Shown one piece after another: positions 1 to 9,023 of a DNA stretch of 64,000 nt. A program made the translations under genes and the position numbers. Position 1 is the first letter of the stretch. Every line of letters starts with the position of its first letter. Origin of the DNA: Heyndrickxia acidiproducens DSM 23148 (GTDB lineage: Bacteria > Bacillota > Bacilli > Bacillales > Bacillaceae_C); assembly GCF_000374345.1 (NCBI RefSeq), contig NZ_KB893990.1, forward strand, positions 1 to 64,000. Reading direction: 5' to 3'. Under the pieces are notes generated by a model, which saw only the letters and a program-made list of their open reading frames with translations, ran no database searches and had not been told where the DNA came from.

Positions 1-83
1 ATAACCTTCATATGTTTACCACAACAAGGGGAAGGTACTTTTTCCGCACCCCTAACCAAAAACACCAAGTTGAGTATTTTCAA
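1..83 (-). CDS. N-terminal fragment of a probable insertion-sequence ORF (Cys-rich start)
   Basis: Reading leftwards from a possible TTG at 83, an open frame runs off the window edge with 27 codons visible. It contains RGAEKVPSPCCGKHMKV, which resembles from memory the zinc-finger N-terminus of small transposon-associated proteins (DUF6431-like or ISL3-like transposase starts). No good Shine-Dalgarno precedes the TTG. The adjacent ylbP gene is cut in this region, which supports a mobile element. The family call is tentative because only the start is visible. Confidence 0.35.
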   Translation of the reverse strand, partial: MKILNLVFLVRGAEKVPSPCCGKHMKV

Positions 84-128
84 TTAGCTTATAATCTGAT
101 ACAATAACCATAATCGTTATTTTTGGTG

Positions 129-179
129 GGACATTCCCCGTATAGCTGATGGTACAGTTATACATCATGGGGGATGTCC
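129..179. repeat. long imperfect palindrome inside mobile-element debris
   Basis: GGACATTCCCC (129-139) pairs with GGGGGATGTCC (169-179), and inside it GTATA-g-CTG pairs with CAG-t-TATAC around a six-base loop, so the segment can fold as one long hairpin. It lies between the partial transposon ORF and the broken ylbP. It may be a subterminal palindrome or leader hairpin of the element; its function is not shown by the sequence. Confidence 0.5.
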
Positions 180-270
180 TTTTCCTTTCTCAAGAATAAA
201 TACGAGGACATTATACTCGTCAAATTCCGGACAGGCAATACCGTCAACTTTCGGTTATTTTTGGATGTCA

Positions 271-438
271 GAAACATTCGGGCACCCGATTAAAACAAAT
301 GCGCGTCTGAAATCAAAAGGCTTTTGGGAAAAAATGGGGTTTGAACCTGTCTCTTATAATGTTGAACGTGATTTGAGCGAGAATCCGCTTGTATGGGTTC
401 CGGAAGGCGTGAAACAACAAACGCCGGCACCGAAATAG
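271..438 (+). pseudogene. ylbP: ylbP 3' fragment (GNAT N-acetyltransferase C-terminus)
   Basis: An open frame without a start ends at TAG 436-438. From about 271 it encodes ETFGHPIKTNARLKSKGFWE, followed by a tail ending in QQTPAPK. This matches, from memory, the last ~55 residues of B. subtilis YlbP (PIRTNPRMKSAEFWEKM...ENPLIW). YlbP is a GNAT acetyltransferase that lies next to ylbO/gerR, as here. The N-terminal ~100 residues, including the acetyl-CoA loop, are missing and replaced by unrelated mobile-element-like sequence. It is read as a truncated remnant that cannot make a functional enzyme. Confidence 0.7.
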
Positions 439-473
439 TAACATCATCTTCCTGGCTGAAAGACTTGCAATAA

Positions 474-509
474 AGGAGCCGGATTTCATTCTGCCCGGTT
501 CCTTTTTCG
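474..509 (+). terminator. terminator after ylbP fragment
   Basis: GGAGCCGG pairs with CCGGTTCC (with G-U) and is followed by TTTTT. It is a rho-independent terminator for rightward transcription from the former ylbP. Confidence 0.6.
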
Positions 510-546
510 CTCAACTGCATATGTCCTCTTGCGTTTCTTCTAAATA

Positions 547-583
547 AAAGCCCCTGCTTTTCAATGGCATAAGCAGGGGAAAT
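547..583 (-). terminator. terminator of gerR
   Basis: CCCCTGCTT (551-559) pairs with AAGCAGGGG (571-579). Reading leftwards the stem is followed by CTTTTATTT. It lies 11 bp past the gerR stop codon. Confidence 0.7.
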
Positions 584-593
584 CCGCCATCTT

Positions 594-1133
594 TCAAACT
601 TCCTGTTCGACAAGCTTTCTTGCTTTATCCATAATGGAAAGAAGCGCACTGTACTCCTTTTGCAGTTGTTCATATTTTTCTTTTTCGTCCTGATACTGCT
701 GCTGCAGTTGCTCGTATTTCTGTTTCCATTCATCAGCGCCGCGCCTCACATTCGACAATTGCTGCGTATCCTGCTCGCTTTTTAAGGCAATCTCCTGCAG
801 AATCCGGATCGCATCAAACAAAGAGAATGCACTATAATCCAGGCGATCCGCCGGCTGCGGTTCCGTCCATACATGTTCCTTATCTTCCTTTTCATGCATT
901 TGCTGCTTTCTTTCTTTTCTTTGTTGTTTTGCTGTTTCAATCTCGGCCTTGTATTGTTTCCGCACCAATGAATTCCAGCGGAACCCGCATGCCGCGGCGG
1001 TACGGTTCATCTGTTTTCCCGCTTCCTCAAATGCCTGCAGCTGTGTGCCGCCTTCCCTGATATGGCGCAGCACGACTTCCGCAAGCAGCAAATCTTCTTC
1101 CTGTGTCCACGCATCCTGCCTGACTGTTGGCAT
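594..1133 (-). CDS. gerR: RsfA/GerR-family sporulation transcription factor
   Basis: The protein has 179 residues. The N-terminal half is a Myb/SANT-like DNA-binding domain ([19 protein letters not shown], then [13 protein letters not shown]). The C-terminal third (about 120-175) is Gln/Glu/Lys-rich and predicted coiled coil, as in the RsfA family. B. subtilis YlbO (GerR) is a mother-cell regulator of sporulation genes in the sigma-E/sigma-K cascade. I chose the ATG at 1133 because GGAGGG lies 6 bases upstream of it; an earlier in-frame ATG at 1151 would place that site inside the coding region. Its position beside ylbP and rpmF is the B. subtilis order. Confidence 0.88.
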   Translation of the reverse strand: MPTVRQDAWTQEEDLLLAEVVLRHIREGGTQLQAFEEAGKQMNRTAAACGFRWNSLVRKQYKAEIETAKQQRKERKQQMHEKEDKEHVWTEPQPADRLDYSAFSLFDAIRILQEIALKSEQDTQQLSNVRRGADEWKQKYEQLQQQYQDEKEKYEQLQKEYSALLSIMDKARKLVEQEV

Positions 1134-1225
1134 TTCTATCCCTCCAATCATGTATTTAATACTTATTCATATGCCGATGATAGAAAAGATAGACTAAAGG
1201 CAGCCCATGAAAAATTATATAAAAT

Positions 1226-1265
1226 AAAAAAAGGTGTGAGATCCATGGTATCTCACACCTTTTTT
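1226..1265 (-). terminator. strong bidirectional terminator after rpmF
   Basis: A near-perfect palindrome, GGTGTGAGAT-ccatggt-ATCTCACACC, is flanked by A and T runs. It sits directly after the rpmF stop and ends the yceD-rpmF operon. Confidence 0.85.
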
Positions 1266-1273
1266 CGGGAAAA

Positions 1274-1447
1274 TTATTTGTTTACTACATCTTTGCCTTT
1301 ATATGTCCCGCATGATGGGCAAACACGGTGAGCCATTTTCATTTCACCGCAGTTCGGGCATTGAACCATGCCTGGAACTTGCAATTTGAAGTGTGTACGG
1401 CGTTTTCTTTTTGCAGTTTTAGAAGTTCTTCTAAAAGGTACAGCCAT
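1274..1447 (-). CDS. rpmF: 50S ribosomal protein L32
   Basis: A 57-residue basic protein beginning [20 protein letters not shown], with a zinc ribbon formed by Cys30, Cys33, Cys43 and Cys46 (CPNC, CPSC). This is the zinc-binding form of L32, a component of the large ribosomal subunit. The start at 1447 is set by AAGGAGGTGGG just upstream; a longer frame with 13 extra codons lacks support. It follows yceD (DUF177) by about 50 bp in an operon, an arrangement conserved across bacteria. Confidence 0.97.
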   Translation of the reverse strand: MAVPFRRTSKTAKRKRRTHFKLQVPGMVQCPNCGEMKMAHRVCPSCGTYKGKDVVNK

Positions 1448-1501
1448 TCTTCCCACCTCCTTATACGAGATAAGCCTGTTATTCAAGCCGATACAATCCG
1501 G

Positions 1502-2044
1502 TTATTCTTTGGAATCCTGATCCAATAATTTTGCCAGACCAGCCAGCCTTGGATCAACGGCCGGTTTTTGCTGCTGCGCCAAATCCTGATACTGGTCTTC
1601 TGTCACCACTTGCCAGTCTTTTGTATGCGGAAGCTCGCCTTTTTTCGCTTCTTCACTCAATACTTGCATTGGAATCTCAAGCAAAATCAATTCTTTGATA
1701 ATCGGGATCAAATCAATGACCTCGTTTTCGGCAACATGCACTTCTTCATCTTCCAAACCCGCGTATCCAGCAGGCTTAAGAAGAAAAGTTTCTGTAGATT
1801 TCATATCCAATGGGTAATCAACATCAACAAGAGTCCTTGAACAAGGCAGCACCAGTTTGCCTGCGATATGAAACTGGAAAGTTACTTTGTCCGCGCTCAC
1901 ACTTCCCTTCCCCGTAATACGGAATAAAGAAGCACCGCGGATTTCAGGATCCATTTCCATTAACTCATGCGCAATATCAATTGATTCATCTATATCAAAA
2001 CTCTTGTCCCGAAATTTCTGCAACTGAATGGTAGACCATTTCAT
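1502..2044 (-). CDS. yceD: YceD/DUF177 family protein (YlbN)
   Basis: This is a 180-residue cytoplasmic protein of the DUF177 family, almost always encoded directly before rpmF. In other bacteria and plants family members act in 23S rRNA/large-subunit maturation; the role in Firmicutes is inferred from linkage. There are no membrane segments. The middle contains the family-typical stretch LPCSRTLVDVDYPL, which carries a single Cys here. The ATG at 2044 is preceded by GGGGTGA. It is divergent from tmcAL across a ~200 bp AT-rich intergenic region that should hold promoters for both. Confidence 0.9.
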   Translation of the reverse strand: MKWSTIQLQKFRDKSFDIDESIDIAHELMEMDPEIRGASLFRITGKGSVSADKVTFQFHIAGKLVLPCSRTLVDVDYPLDMKSTETFLLKPAGYAGLEDEEVHVAENEVIDLIPIIKELILLEIPMQVLSEEAKKGELPHTKDWQVVTEDQYQDLAQQQKPAVDPRLAGLAKLLDQDSKE

Positions 2045-2246
2045 TTAAATCACCCCAAGACAACAAAGGTAATTATAGCTTTCATAACACCTTTTGTCAA
2101 TATTTTTCTTTACATCCCCATTATATCCAAAACCGTTTCCTTTTCTGCAAAGTAAGCAAAAATTGCTTTTTTTTGGCAGTATGATATGGTAATAATATTT
2201 TATATGCACGGCGGCAAAACATGATTGTGAACAGGGAGCGGATAAA

Positions 2247-3458
2247 ATGATCAGTACCGGAGTCGTTGTCGAATACAATCCTTTTCATAACGGGCATCTC
2301 CATCATATCCGGGAAGCACGGCGGATTACAGGGGCGGACGTCATTATTGCGGTCATGAGCGGCAACTTTTTACAAAGGGGCGAACCCGCACTTGTGCCAA
2401 AGTGGGCAAGAGCACAAATGGCACTGGAAGCAGGGGTTGACTTGATTGTCGAGCTTCCTTATGCTTTCGCCGTCCAGCAGGCGGAAATATTTGCCGGTGG
2501 TGCGGTTGCAATCTTAAACGCCTTGCAGTGCCGCAATTTCTGCTTTGGAAGCGAAGCGGGGGAGATTGGCAAGTTTGAACAATTTGCCTCCCTGCTTTTA
2601 CAGCACGAAATGGCTTTCAACAAACAAGTCCGCCTTGAGATAAAAAAAGGGATTAGTTACCCGGCGGCGCTTACGAACAGTTTGAAAGCTTTAGGGGCGG
2701 ATGTGCTTCTTGACCTCACCGCGCCCAACAATATTCTCGGCCTCCATTATATGCTCGCTGCCATGAAGCAGCACGCTGACATGAAAGCCTATACGATCGC
2801 CAGAAAAAAAACCCATTACCATGACACCACCTTTGCGAGTGAAACCTTCGCAAGTGCCACTGCAATCAGGGATTCACTCCTTAAAAAAAATGACCCCGCT
2901 GCTGTAAAGCCCGTCATGCCCGAAACAACATACAGCTTGCTGGAGCACTACCAAAAAGATTTCGGCACATTTCACCACTGGGGGCTGTATTGGCCTTTTC
3001 TTCAGTACAAACTGCTTTCAAGCACTCCCAAGTCTTTACGCAGCATTTACGAAGTGGAAGAAGGCATCGAATACCGGCTTCAAAAAACGGCGCTCCATGC
3101 AACCGGCTTTACGGACTTTATCAACGGGGTAAAAACAAAACGTTATACCTGGACAAGAATTCAAAGAATCTGTACCCATATTTTGACCAACACAACAAAA
3201 ACTGAAATGGAACAGCACGCAAAACAGCCCGAATACATTCGTTTGCTCGCGATGAATGGCAAAGGCAGGGCGTATTTAAATTCGATCAAAAAGCGGGTTC
3301 CCATCCCGGTTATTTCCAAGTTCCCTGCCCGTTTTGCCCGAACGCTTGAACTGGACAGCCGTGCCGCACAAATATATGCCTTAGCACTCGGACCAGGCGC
3401 CAGAATACAGCTTCTCAGCCAGGAATACAGCAGCCCGCCGATTATCCGCTTTGACTAA
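2247..3458 (+). CDS. tmcAL: tRNA(Met) cytidine acetate ligase TmcAL (YlbM)
   Basis: The protein has 403 residues. The N-terminus has a nucleotidyltransferase-like fold with the HNGH motif (residues 14-17) and SGNFLQRGEP, the signatures of TmcAL. The enzyme uses ATP and acetate to form N4-acetylcytidine at the wobble base of elongator tRNA(Met), keeping AUA and AUG decoding distinct. The C-terminal half is helical and thought to bind tRNA. A GGGAGCGG site precedes the ATG. It is monocistronic, ends in a strong palindrome, and converges on ylbL, as in B. subtilis. Confidence 0.95.
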   Translation: MISTGVVVEYNPFHNGHLHHIREARRITGADVIIAVMSGNFLQRGEPALVPKWARAQMALEAGVDLIVELPYAFAVQQAEIFAGGAVAILNALQCRNFCFGSEAGEIGKFEQFASLLLQHEMAFNKQVRLEIKKGISYPAALTNSLKALGADVLLDLTAPNNILGLHYMLAAMKQHADMKAYTIARKKTHYHDTTFASETFASATAIRDSLLKKNDPAAVKPVMPETTYSLLEHYQKDFGTFHHWGLYWPFLQYKLLSSTPKSLRSIYEVEEGIEYRLQKTALHATGFTDFINGVKTKRYTWTRIQRICTHILTNTTKTEMEQHAKQPEYIRLLAMNGKGRAYLNSIKKRVPIPVISKFPARFARTLELDSRAAQIYALALGPGARIQLLSQEYSSPPIIRFD

Positions 3459-3509
3459 AAAAATGCCCGCCGAAAAGAACTTTCAAAACGTTTCCGGCGG
3501 GCATTTTTT
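3458..3509. terminator. bidirectional terminator between tmcAL and ylbL
   Basis: AAAAATGCCCGCCG pairs with CGGCGGGCATTTTTT around a ~20 base loop. It serves the two convergent genes and touches the ylbL stop codon. Confidence 0.85.
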
Positions 3510-4561
3510 CATGATTTTGGTTTCAGGTTGTTCAAATAGCGGAGCGCATCATCAAACGTTTGAACCGGAACGATTTTCATATCGGTTCCGATGTCCTTCG
3601 CCGCCGCCTTTGCTTCTTGATAATTGGTTTTAATGGACGGGTTCGCGCTTCTCAGTTCAGGGGGAATCGTATCATCCGGCGCAAAAAAGATCTCGGCGCC
3701 GGCATGGTCCGCGGCAATTACTTTTTTGTCAATCCCGCCAATCCGGCCAACCTTCCCGTCCGTCGCAATTTCACCGGTTCCGGCGATTTTATGTCCCTTT
3801 GTAATATCTGTTTTTGTCAGCTGGTTATAGATTTCCAGCGCGAACATGAATCCTGCAGAGGGGCCGCCGATATTTTCCGTATCCATTTTTACAGCCGGCT
3901 TGGTTGTAATGGTGCGGTCGTCAACTAAACCAATGCCGATCCCTGCCTTGTTCTTTTTTTCTTTAAATGTTGCCAAAGCAATGGCGGCGGTTTTTGTGTG
4001 CTTGTTGCGGACATACGTAATCCTGATTTGATCGCCCGCTTGCTTTTTGGCGACATATCCCATAAATTGCCGGGATGACGTGAAAGCATGGCCGTCCACT
4101 TTTGTAATGCGGTCACCGGCTTTTAACACTTTGGCTGCCGGCATCCCGTCATAGACATTCAGTACATAAATGCCCTTATAATGGGATTTATACGGCTTAT
4201 TTGCTTTCGAAAAGGCAACCTGAATAGCATTATGTTTTGAATTTTCCATTAAATACAACTGATAGACATGATATTCTTCATCAGTCTGGTTCTTGTCCCT
4301 GACCTCATCAATCGGAACAACTTCCTCATGCTTTTTCAGTTTCGCCCAAACATATGTATACGGGTTGGCGCGCCCCATGCGCACGGTTGTCAGCATCAGC
4401 TGCCCTTTTTCCGGATATCCTCCCTTTACCTTAATGAGCGGCTCCAATTGCAGGGCGCTTCCCGGCATCTCAATATAATAAGGCAGCCGCACAAAGGCTG
4501 TGAGCAAAAGGATCAATACGGCTGCAGCCAGCACCCTTTGCCTGATTTTACGCGATTTCAT
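3509..4561 (-). CDS. ylbL: Lon-like membrane-anchored PDZ serine protease YlbL
   Basis: This 350-residue protein has an N-terminal membrane anchor (about 10-26), a PDZ domain (about 125-195) and a C-terminal Lon-type protease domain. The catalytic Ser235 is in GGPSAGF and Lys280 in GGIDKKVIAA, a Ser-Lys dyad. In B. subtilis YlbL (with CtpA) degrades the SOS-induced division inhibitor YneA, letting division resume after DNA damage. GGAAGGAG precedes the ATG. Both catalytic residues are present, so it should be active. The ylbK gene that lies next to ylbL in B. subtilis is absent. Confidence 0.94.
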   Translation of the reverse strand: MKSRKIRQRVLAAAVLILLLTAFVRLPYYIEMPGSALQLEPLIKVKGGYPEKGQLMLTTVRMGRANPYTYVWAKLKKHEEVVPIDEVRDKNQTDEEYHVYQLYLMENSKHNAIQVAFSKANKPYKSHYKGIYVLNVYDGMPAAKVLKAGDRITKVDGHAFTSSRQFMGYVAKKQAGDQIRITYVRNKHTKTAAIALATFKEKKNKAGIGIGLVDDRTITTKPAVKMDTENIGGPSAGFMFALEIYNQLTKTDITKGHKIAGTGEIATDGKVGRIGGIDKKVIAADHAGAEIFFAPDDTIPPELRSANPSIKTNYQEAKAAAKDIGTDMKIVPVQTFDDALRYLNNLKPKS

Positions 4562-4834
4562 GCATCTTTCTCCTTCCAGTCATTCATCGTTTGCTTCATT
4601 TTCATAAAACTGTTTTCGCAGCTTCTTCTCCTATCTTAATGATTTACTTGCTATTTGTAAAAGCGCTTGAACGAAAGATCGGAACATCCGGCTGGCTCCA
4701 GTATAGTTTATGGTCTAAATTGCGGCTCTATGAGTATATTGATATATAAGGACAAGCAAACTCAACGCTGTCATATCGATGCAAGTGGATACATATAACC
4801 TGCTAATTGATCAAACCCGGGGGAGGAACACAGT
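4562..4834. promoter_or_regulatory. divergent ylbL/ylbJ intergenic region
   Basis: This 273 bp region contains no credible ORF. TAAAAGCGCTTGAA at 4658-4671 matches about 11 of 14 positions of a cre (CcpA) consensus. Because ylbJ is a sporulation gene a sigma-E promoter is expected close to 4780, but I could not find one with correct spacing. Confidence 0.3.
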
Positions 4835-6052
4835 TTGTACCAGTCAAAAATAAAGAGTGTCATATTGGCACTCAGTGTATCAACCATGGCGATTTCCATG
4901 ATTGTCTTGCCCGATGAATCGTTTAAAGCCTCCATTCAAGGATTAAATATGTGGTGGGAAATCGTGTTTCCGTCTTTATTTCCTTTTTTTGTCATATCCG
5001 AATTATTAATCGGTTTCGGTGTCGTCCGTTTTCTTGGCGTCATTTTGGAACCATTTATGCGCCCGCTGTTTCGTGTGCCGGGTGTCGGCGGCTTTACATG
5101 GGCAATGGGGCTTGCCTCCGGGAACCCGGCCGGCGCTAAATTAACAGCACGGCTCAGGCAGGAAAAGCAAATTACACAAATAGAAGCTGAACGTCTGGTT
5201 GCTTTTACCAGTTCATCAAGCCCGCTGTTTATTTTCGGGGCGGTAGCAGTTGGATTTTTTCACAACGCCGCTTTGGGCATCGTTTTGGCAGCAGCGCATT
5301 ATGCAGGGAATATACTTGTCGGGCTGATTATGCGGTTCCATGGAGGAAAAAATGAAAGCAGGCAGGCGAAAAAAAAGCATGCATTTCTTTTAAAAGAAGC
5401 TTTACGGTTTTTGCACCTTACAAGGCTTAAAAATCATAAACCGATCGGCAAGCTGCTTGGTGATGCTGTCATGTCCGCCATCCAAACGCTCTTGATGATC
5501 GGCGGGTTTATTATCCTGTTTTCAGTTCTCAATAAACTGCTATTTTTGCTGCATATTACCCCGTTTCTCGGGATCCTGGCCGGACAGCTGCTCTCTATCA
5601 TCGATTTTTCCGAGCAGTTAAGCATCCCGATCATTTCCGGATTGTTTGAAATGACGCTTGGGAGCCGGTTGATTAGCGAAGTTCAGGAATCCTCTTTGCT
5701 GCAGCAGGTAATTACGGCTAGTTTCATTATCGGATTTGGCGGTTTCAGCGTCCAGGCGCAGGTGGCCAGCATTCTCGCACAGACAGATATTCGTTTTAAA
5801 CCGTTTTTTATTGCCCGGATTCTCCATGGCTTTATTTCCGCTGTCATTACATGGGCGATTTGGAAGCCTGTTTACATGCACCTGCTGAAAGGCGGAGAAG
5901 CTGAGCAAACGGCTTTCGCGTACATCGGCAAAAACGCGGGCATATACGGAGACGCGGTGCGCTGGCTGGAAATCTATGGGCCGCCAATCACCATATTCGG
6001 CCTTATCTTATATATGATCCTGTATTATTTTGCGAACCGCAGCCGCAGCTAG
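4835..6052 (+). CDS. ylbJ: sporulation integral membrane protein YlbJ
   Basis: A 405-residue polytopic membrane protein of the nucleoside-transporter/gate-domain superfamily, with about 8-10 hydrophobic segments. B. subtilis YlbJ is made in the mother cell under sigma-E and is needed for heat-resistant spores. The motif GLASGNPAGAKLTARLR (about 90-106) is typical of the family. The start is TTG at 4835, set by GGGGGAGG eight bases upstream (4819-4826). The gene is convergent with coaD and I see no strong terminator after it. Confidence 0.92.
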   Translation: MYQSKIKSVILALSVSTMAISMIVLPDESFKASIQGLNMWWEIVFPSLFPFFVISELLIGFGVVRFLGVILEPFMRPLFRVPGVGGFTWAMGLASGNPAGAKLTARLRQEKQITQIEAERLVAFTSSSSPLFIFGAVAVGFFHNAALGIVLAAAHYAGNILVGLIMRFHGGKNESRQAKKKHAFLLKEALRFLHLTRLKNHKPIGKLLGDAVMSAIQTLLMIGGFIILFSVLNKLLFLLHITPFLGILAGQLLSIIDFSEQLSIPIISGLFEMTLGSRLISEVQESSLLQQVITASFIIGFGGFSVQAQVASILAQTDIRFKPFFIARILHGFISAVITWAIWKPVYMHLLKGGEAEQTAFAYIGKNAGIYGDAVRWLEIYGPPITIFGLILYMILYYFANRSRS

Positions 6053-6140
6053 CCCCGGATATCAAAAGCAGGGTCCCGGCATCCATAAGGTGCGTGTCCC
6101 TTTCCTTTGTGCTGTTCGGGGCACAGCTGCCGGTTGTGAG

Positions 6141-7191
<1,051 letters not shown>

Positions 7192-7269
7192 GATGGTCAC
7201 CACATATTCGAAAAGTTTTCCATTTTATCCTACCATATTTTTTGCCCCTTAGAAAAGTTTTACATCATC

Positions 7270-7374
7270 TCATACACTGAAAGTATAATTCAGGAAAAAT
7301 TGGCCATACTTATTTTTAGCAACATCATTTTGAGATGTTGTTGCCAACCGCGGAGAAGACTTACGTTTCCCCAT
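7270..7374 (-). CDS. hypothetical 34-residue basic peptide
   Basis: A 34-codon ORF starts at ATG 7374 behind CGGAGGA with eight-base spacing, a well-formed ribosome site. The peptide starts MGKRKSSPRLATTSQ and ends FFLNYTFSV; the front is basic and polar, the end hydrophobic and aromatic. It lies in an otherwise empty 420 bp gap between rsmD and the next gene. I do not recognise a family. The good ribosome site makes it worth recording, but no homology is known to me. Confidence 0.35.
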   Translation of the reverse strand: MGKRKSSPRLATTSQNDVAKNKYGQFFLNYTFSV

Positions 7375-7438
7375 AAGTTCTTCCTCCGGTTTCTCCTCTC
7401 CCTTTGCCTTCTGTCCAAAATAAAAGGATATAGAAGGG

Positions 7439-7466
7439 CCCTGCAGAAAAAACTGCAGGGTTTTTT
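7439..7466 (+). terminator. orphan rho-independent terminator
   Basis: CCCTGCAG-aaaaaa-CTGCAGGG is followed by TTTTTT (7461-7466). It faces right, but no rightward gene precedes it. It could end a short untranslated transcript or act as an attenuator ahead of the gene at 7612. Confidence 0.6.
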
Positions 7467-7611
7467 CTGTTTCAAATGTTTTTTGGCTGTGTGTCCGCAA
7501 TTTTTTGCGATAATCCGGGATTTTTCCTGCAGTCTTAAAAACACTTTTCAACCAGGCGGGAAGTGAAGTAGAATAGAGACAGCTAAATGAATGAGAAGTG
7601 AGGAAAAAAAC

Positions 7612-8001
7612 ATGCAGCAAAGATTCATAGAGTTGGGAAATGGTTACACAGATCTATTCGAATTCATTGAACTCGCAAAAGCCAACCGCCACCGTTTTCA
7701 AAGAATGCTCACACTCCATACTTCAATTGACGGAAAAGCCGTCACCTCGCCGGTTCTTATTTTAAAACCGACGGACCCGGGTGAATTCCAGGCACTTTAC
7801 ATTTGTTTGGAAGGCATTCCGAATCCGCACGTGCAGCCTAATAAGCGTTATACGCTGTTTGCAAACACCGCCCGGGATCTTAAGACGGATATTATTGAGC
7901 TGGAAGTGAAGCCTTCTGTTGATTTTCCTGATAAACATCTTTATTACCAGTATTTAATCGGGATTTTAAGAATGAATAAATACATTGCACCGCTGTTGTG
8001 A
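7612..8001 (+). CDS. DUF7147-like conserved protein of unknown function
   Basis: This is a 129-residue soluble protein without signal peptide or membrane segment (MQQRFIELGNGYTDLFEFIE, then LYICLEGIP). I recognise it as a small family conserved beside ylbG in Bacillaceae, sometimes mislabelled methylthioribose kinase; it is far too short for that enzyme and lacks kinase motifs. The start at 7612 follows GTGAGG; the longer frame from 7591 starts before this site. It stands alone, convergent with ylbG, with a shared terminator. Confidence 0.75.
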   Translation: MQQRFIELGNGYTDLFEFIELAKANRHRFQRMLTLHTSIDGKAVTSPVLILKPTDPGEFQALYICLEGIPNPHVQPNKRYTLFANTARDLKTDIIELEVKPSVDFPDKHLYYQYLIGILRMNKYIAPLL

Positions 8002-8021
8002 TCCAATAACAAACAGCAGTA

Positions 8022-8059
8022 AAGGGCTTTGAGGCTTCCGCGGGAGCCTCAAAGCCCTA
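8022..8059. terminator. bidirectional terminator, overlaps end of ylbG
   Basis: AGGGCTTTGAGGCTtccgcgggAGCCTCAAAGCCCT is a perfect stem. Its right arm covers the last codons of ylbG, so it ends both convergent genes. Confidence 0.8.
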
Positions 8060-8324
8060 TTTTATAGTCATATTCTTTTGCCTTATCAGGTCTTGCATTT
8101 TCGTATTCTGTTTTTAAAAACGGCTTCATCGATCGGTCCACTTTACGGACAAAAGGTAGATTTTCAATTTTTCCCTGTATCATCTGGACATCAGAACGGT
8201 CACAGTACAGTACAACATATTTCATTTTTTTCGAGACATAGTGAATATTACCAAATCTTCTTAAAAACTTGTTGTGTTTCAGCTGATACAGCCAAATAAT
8301 AAGGCCCTGCCTGTCTGATAGCAT
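8049..8324 (-). CDS. ylbG: DUF2129 family protein YlbG
   Basis: This 91-residue protein (MLSDRQGLIIWLYQLKHNK...) belongs to the UPF0298/DUF2129 family. Its function is not established; it is conserved with ylbF in Bacillaceae. It is small, basic and soluble. GGAAGGAAAG precedes the ATG. It lies downstream of ylbF with a ~175 bp gap, so it may have its own promoter. Confidence 0.92.
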   Translation of the reverse strand: MLSDRQGLIIWLYQLKHNKFLRRFGNIHYVSKKMKYVVLYCDRSDVQMIQGKIENLPFVRKVDRSMKPFLKTEYENARPDKAKEYDYKIGL

Positions 8325-8499
8325 ATTTCTTTCCTTCCCCTTCGTACTGGTTTTTTGAGTTTACCATATTTTGCGCCATTTAGGCAAAGAAAGCCTGCCC
8401 GTTTTTCAGAAAGAAAAGGCCTTGCACCAATGCTTTCGTTAAACTAAACAGCATGGATGCCGGCCCTTTCCTGATAAGCATTCGAAGTAGAAACCAATT

Positions 8500-8940
8500 T
8501 TAGGCGGAACAGCCACAGCTGCCGCCGGTTCCGCATCCTCCCGAGCATGAGGAATCGAAAAATGGATTCCCTGTTGGTACTTTTATATGTTCTGAAACAG
8601 ATTTTCCGATGAGCTGGCTGATTTCATCGAGCAGTTCCTGCAATGCATTTTCCGCCCGCCTGAACTGTGCGACATTTTCATCTAAATCCATCGCTCTTTT
8701 GGCTTCTCTTGTTTCTTTATTAATGCGTTTGTAATCAGGATGGTACCTGCCAAAACGCTGGACTTCCTGAAATTGGTCTTTCATACGTGCAAAATTATGG
8801 ATTTTCTGCTGTGTTTCAGGGTCTGAATATAATTGGCGGTAGCATTGGCGATACTGTACTCCCATATCTGACGCTGCCACCATTTTTGCCAATGATTCCG
8901 CTTCAGCCAGAATTTCCACTCTTTCCAACGTTGCAAGCAA
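8500..8940 (-). CDS. ylbF: regulatory protein YlbF/RicF (Y-complex subunit)
   Basis: A 146-residue helical protein ending in the Cys/Gly-rich tail SSCSGGCGTGGSCGCSA. YlbF (RicF), with YmcA and YaaT, forms the RicAFT complex that directs RNase Y mRNA maturation and promotes competence, sporulation and biofilm formation; the C-terminal cysteines take part in a 4Fe-4S cluster. I chose TTG 8940 as start: GGAGGTGA lies five bases upstream, and the product MLATLERVEI aligns with MYATMESVRL of B. subtilis. A GTG at 8955 would put the ribosome site inside the gene. Confidence 0.94.
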   Translation of the reverse strand: MLATLERVEILAEAESLAKMVAASDMGVQYRQCYRQLYSDPETQQKIHNFARMKDQFQEVQRFGRYHPDYKRINKETREAKRAMDLDENVAQFRRAENALQELLDEISQLIGKSVSEHIKVPTGNPFFDSSCSGGCGTGGSCGCSA

Positions 8941-9023
8941 AACGCTCACCTCCACCTTTTTATTTTATCATGTTTTCGGGGTGTGTGCGAGCTGCCCGAC
9001 ATTGGATTTTTTCAGTTCATCTG

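Noticed and set aside
290-733. 147-codon leftward frame
   Set aside because: Antisense to the ylbP fragment and overlapping the gerR 3' end; no ribosome site, no family resemblance.
4740-4810. sigma-E promoter for ylbJ
   Set aside because: Elements resembling -35 (TCATATC) and -10 (GATACATA) are present but only ~10 bases apart, too close for sigma-E.
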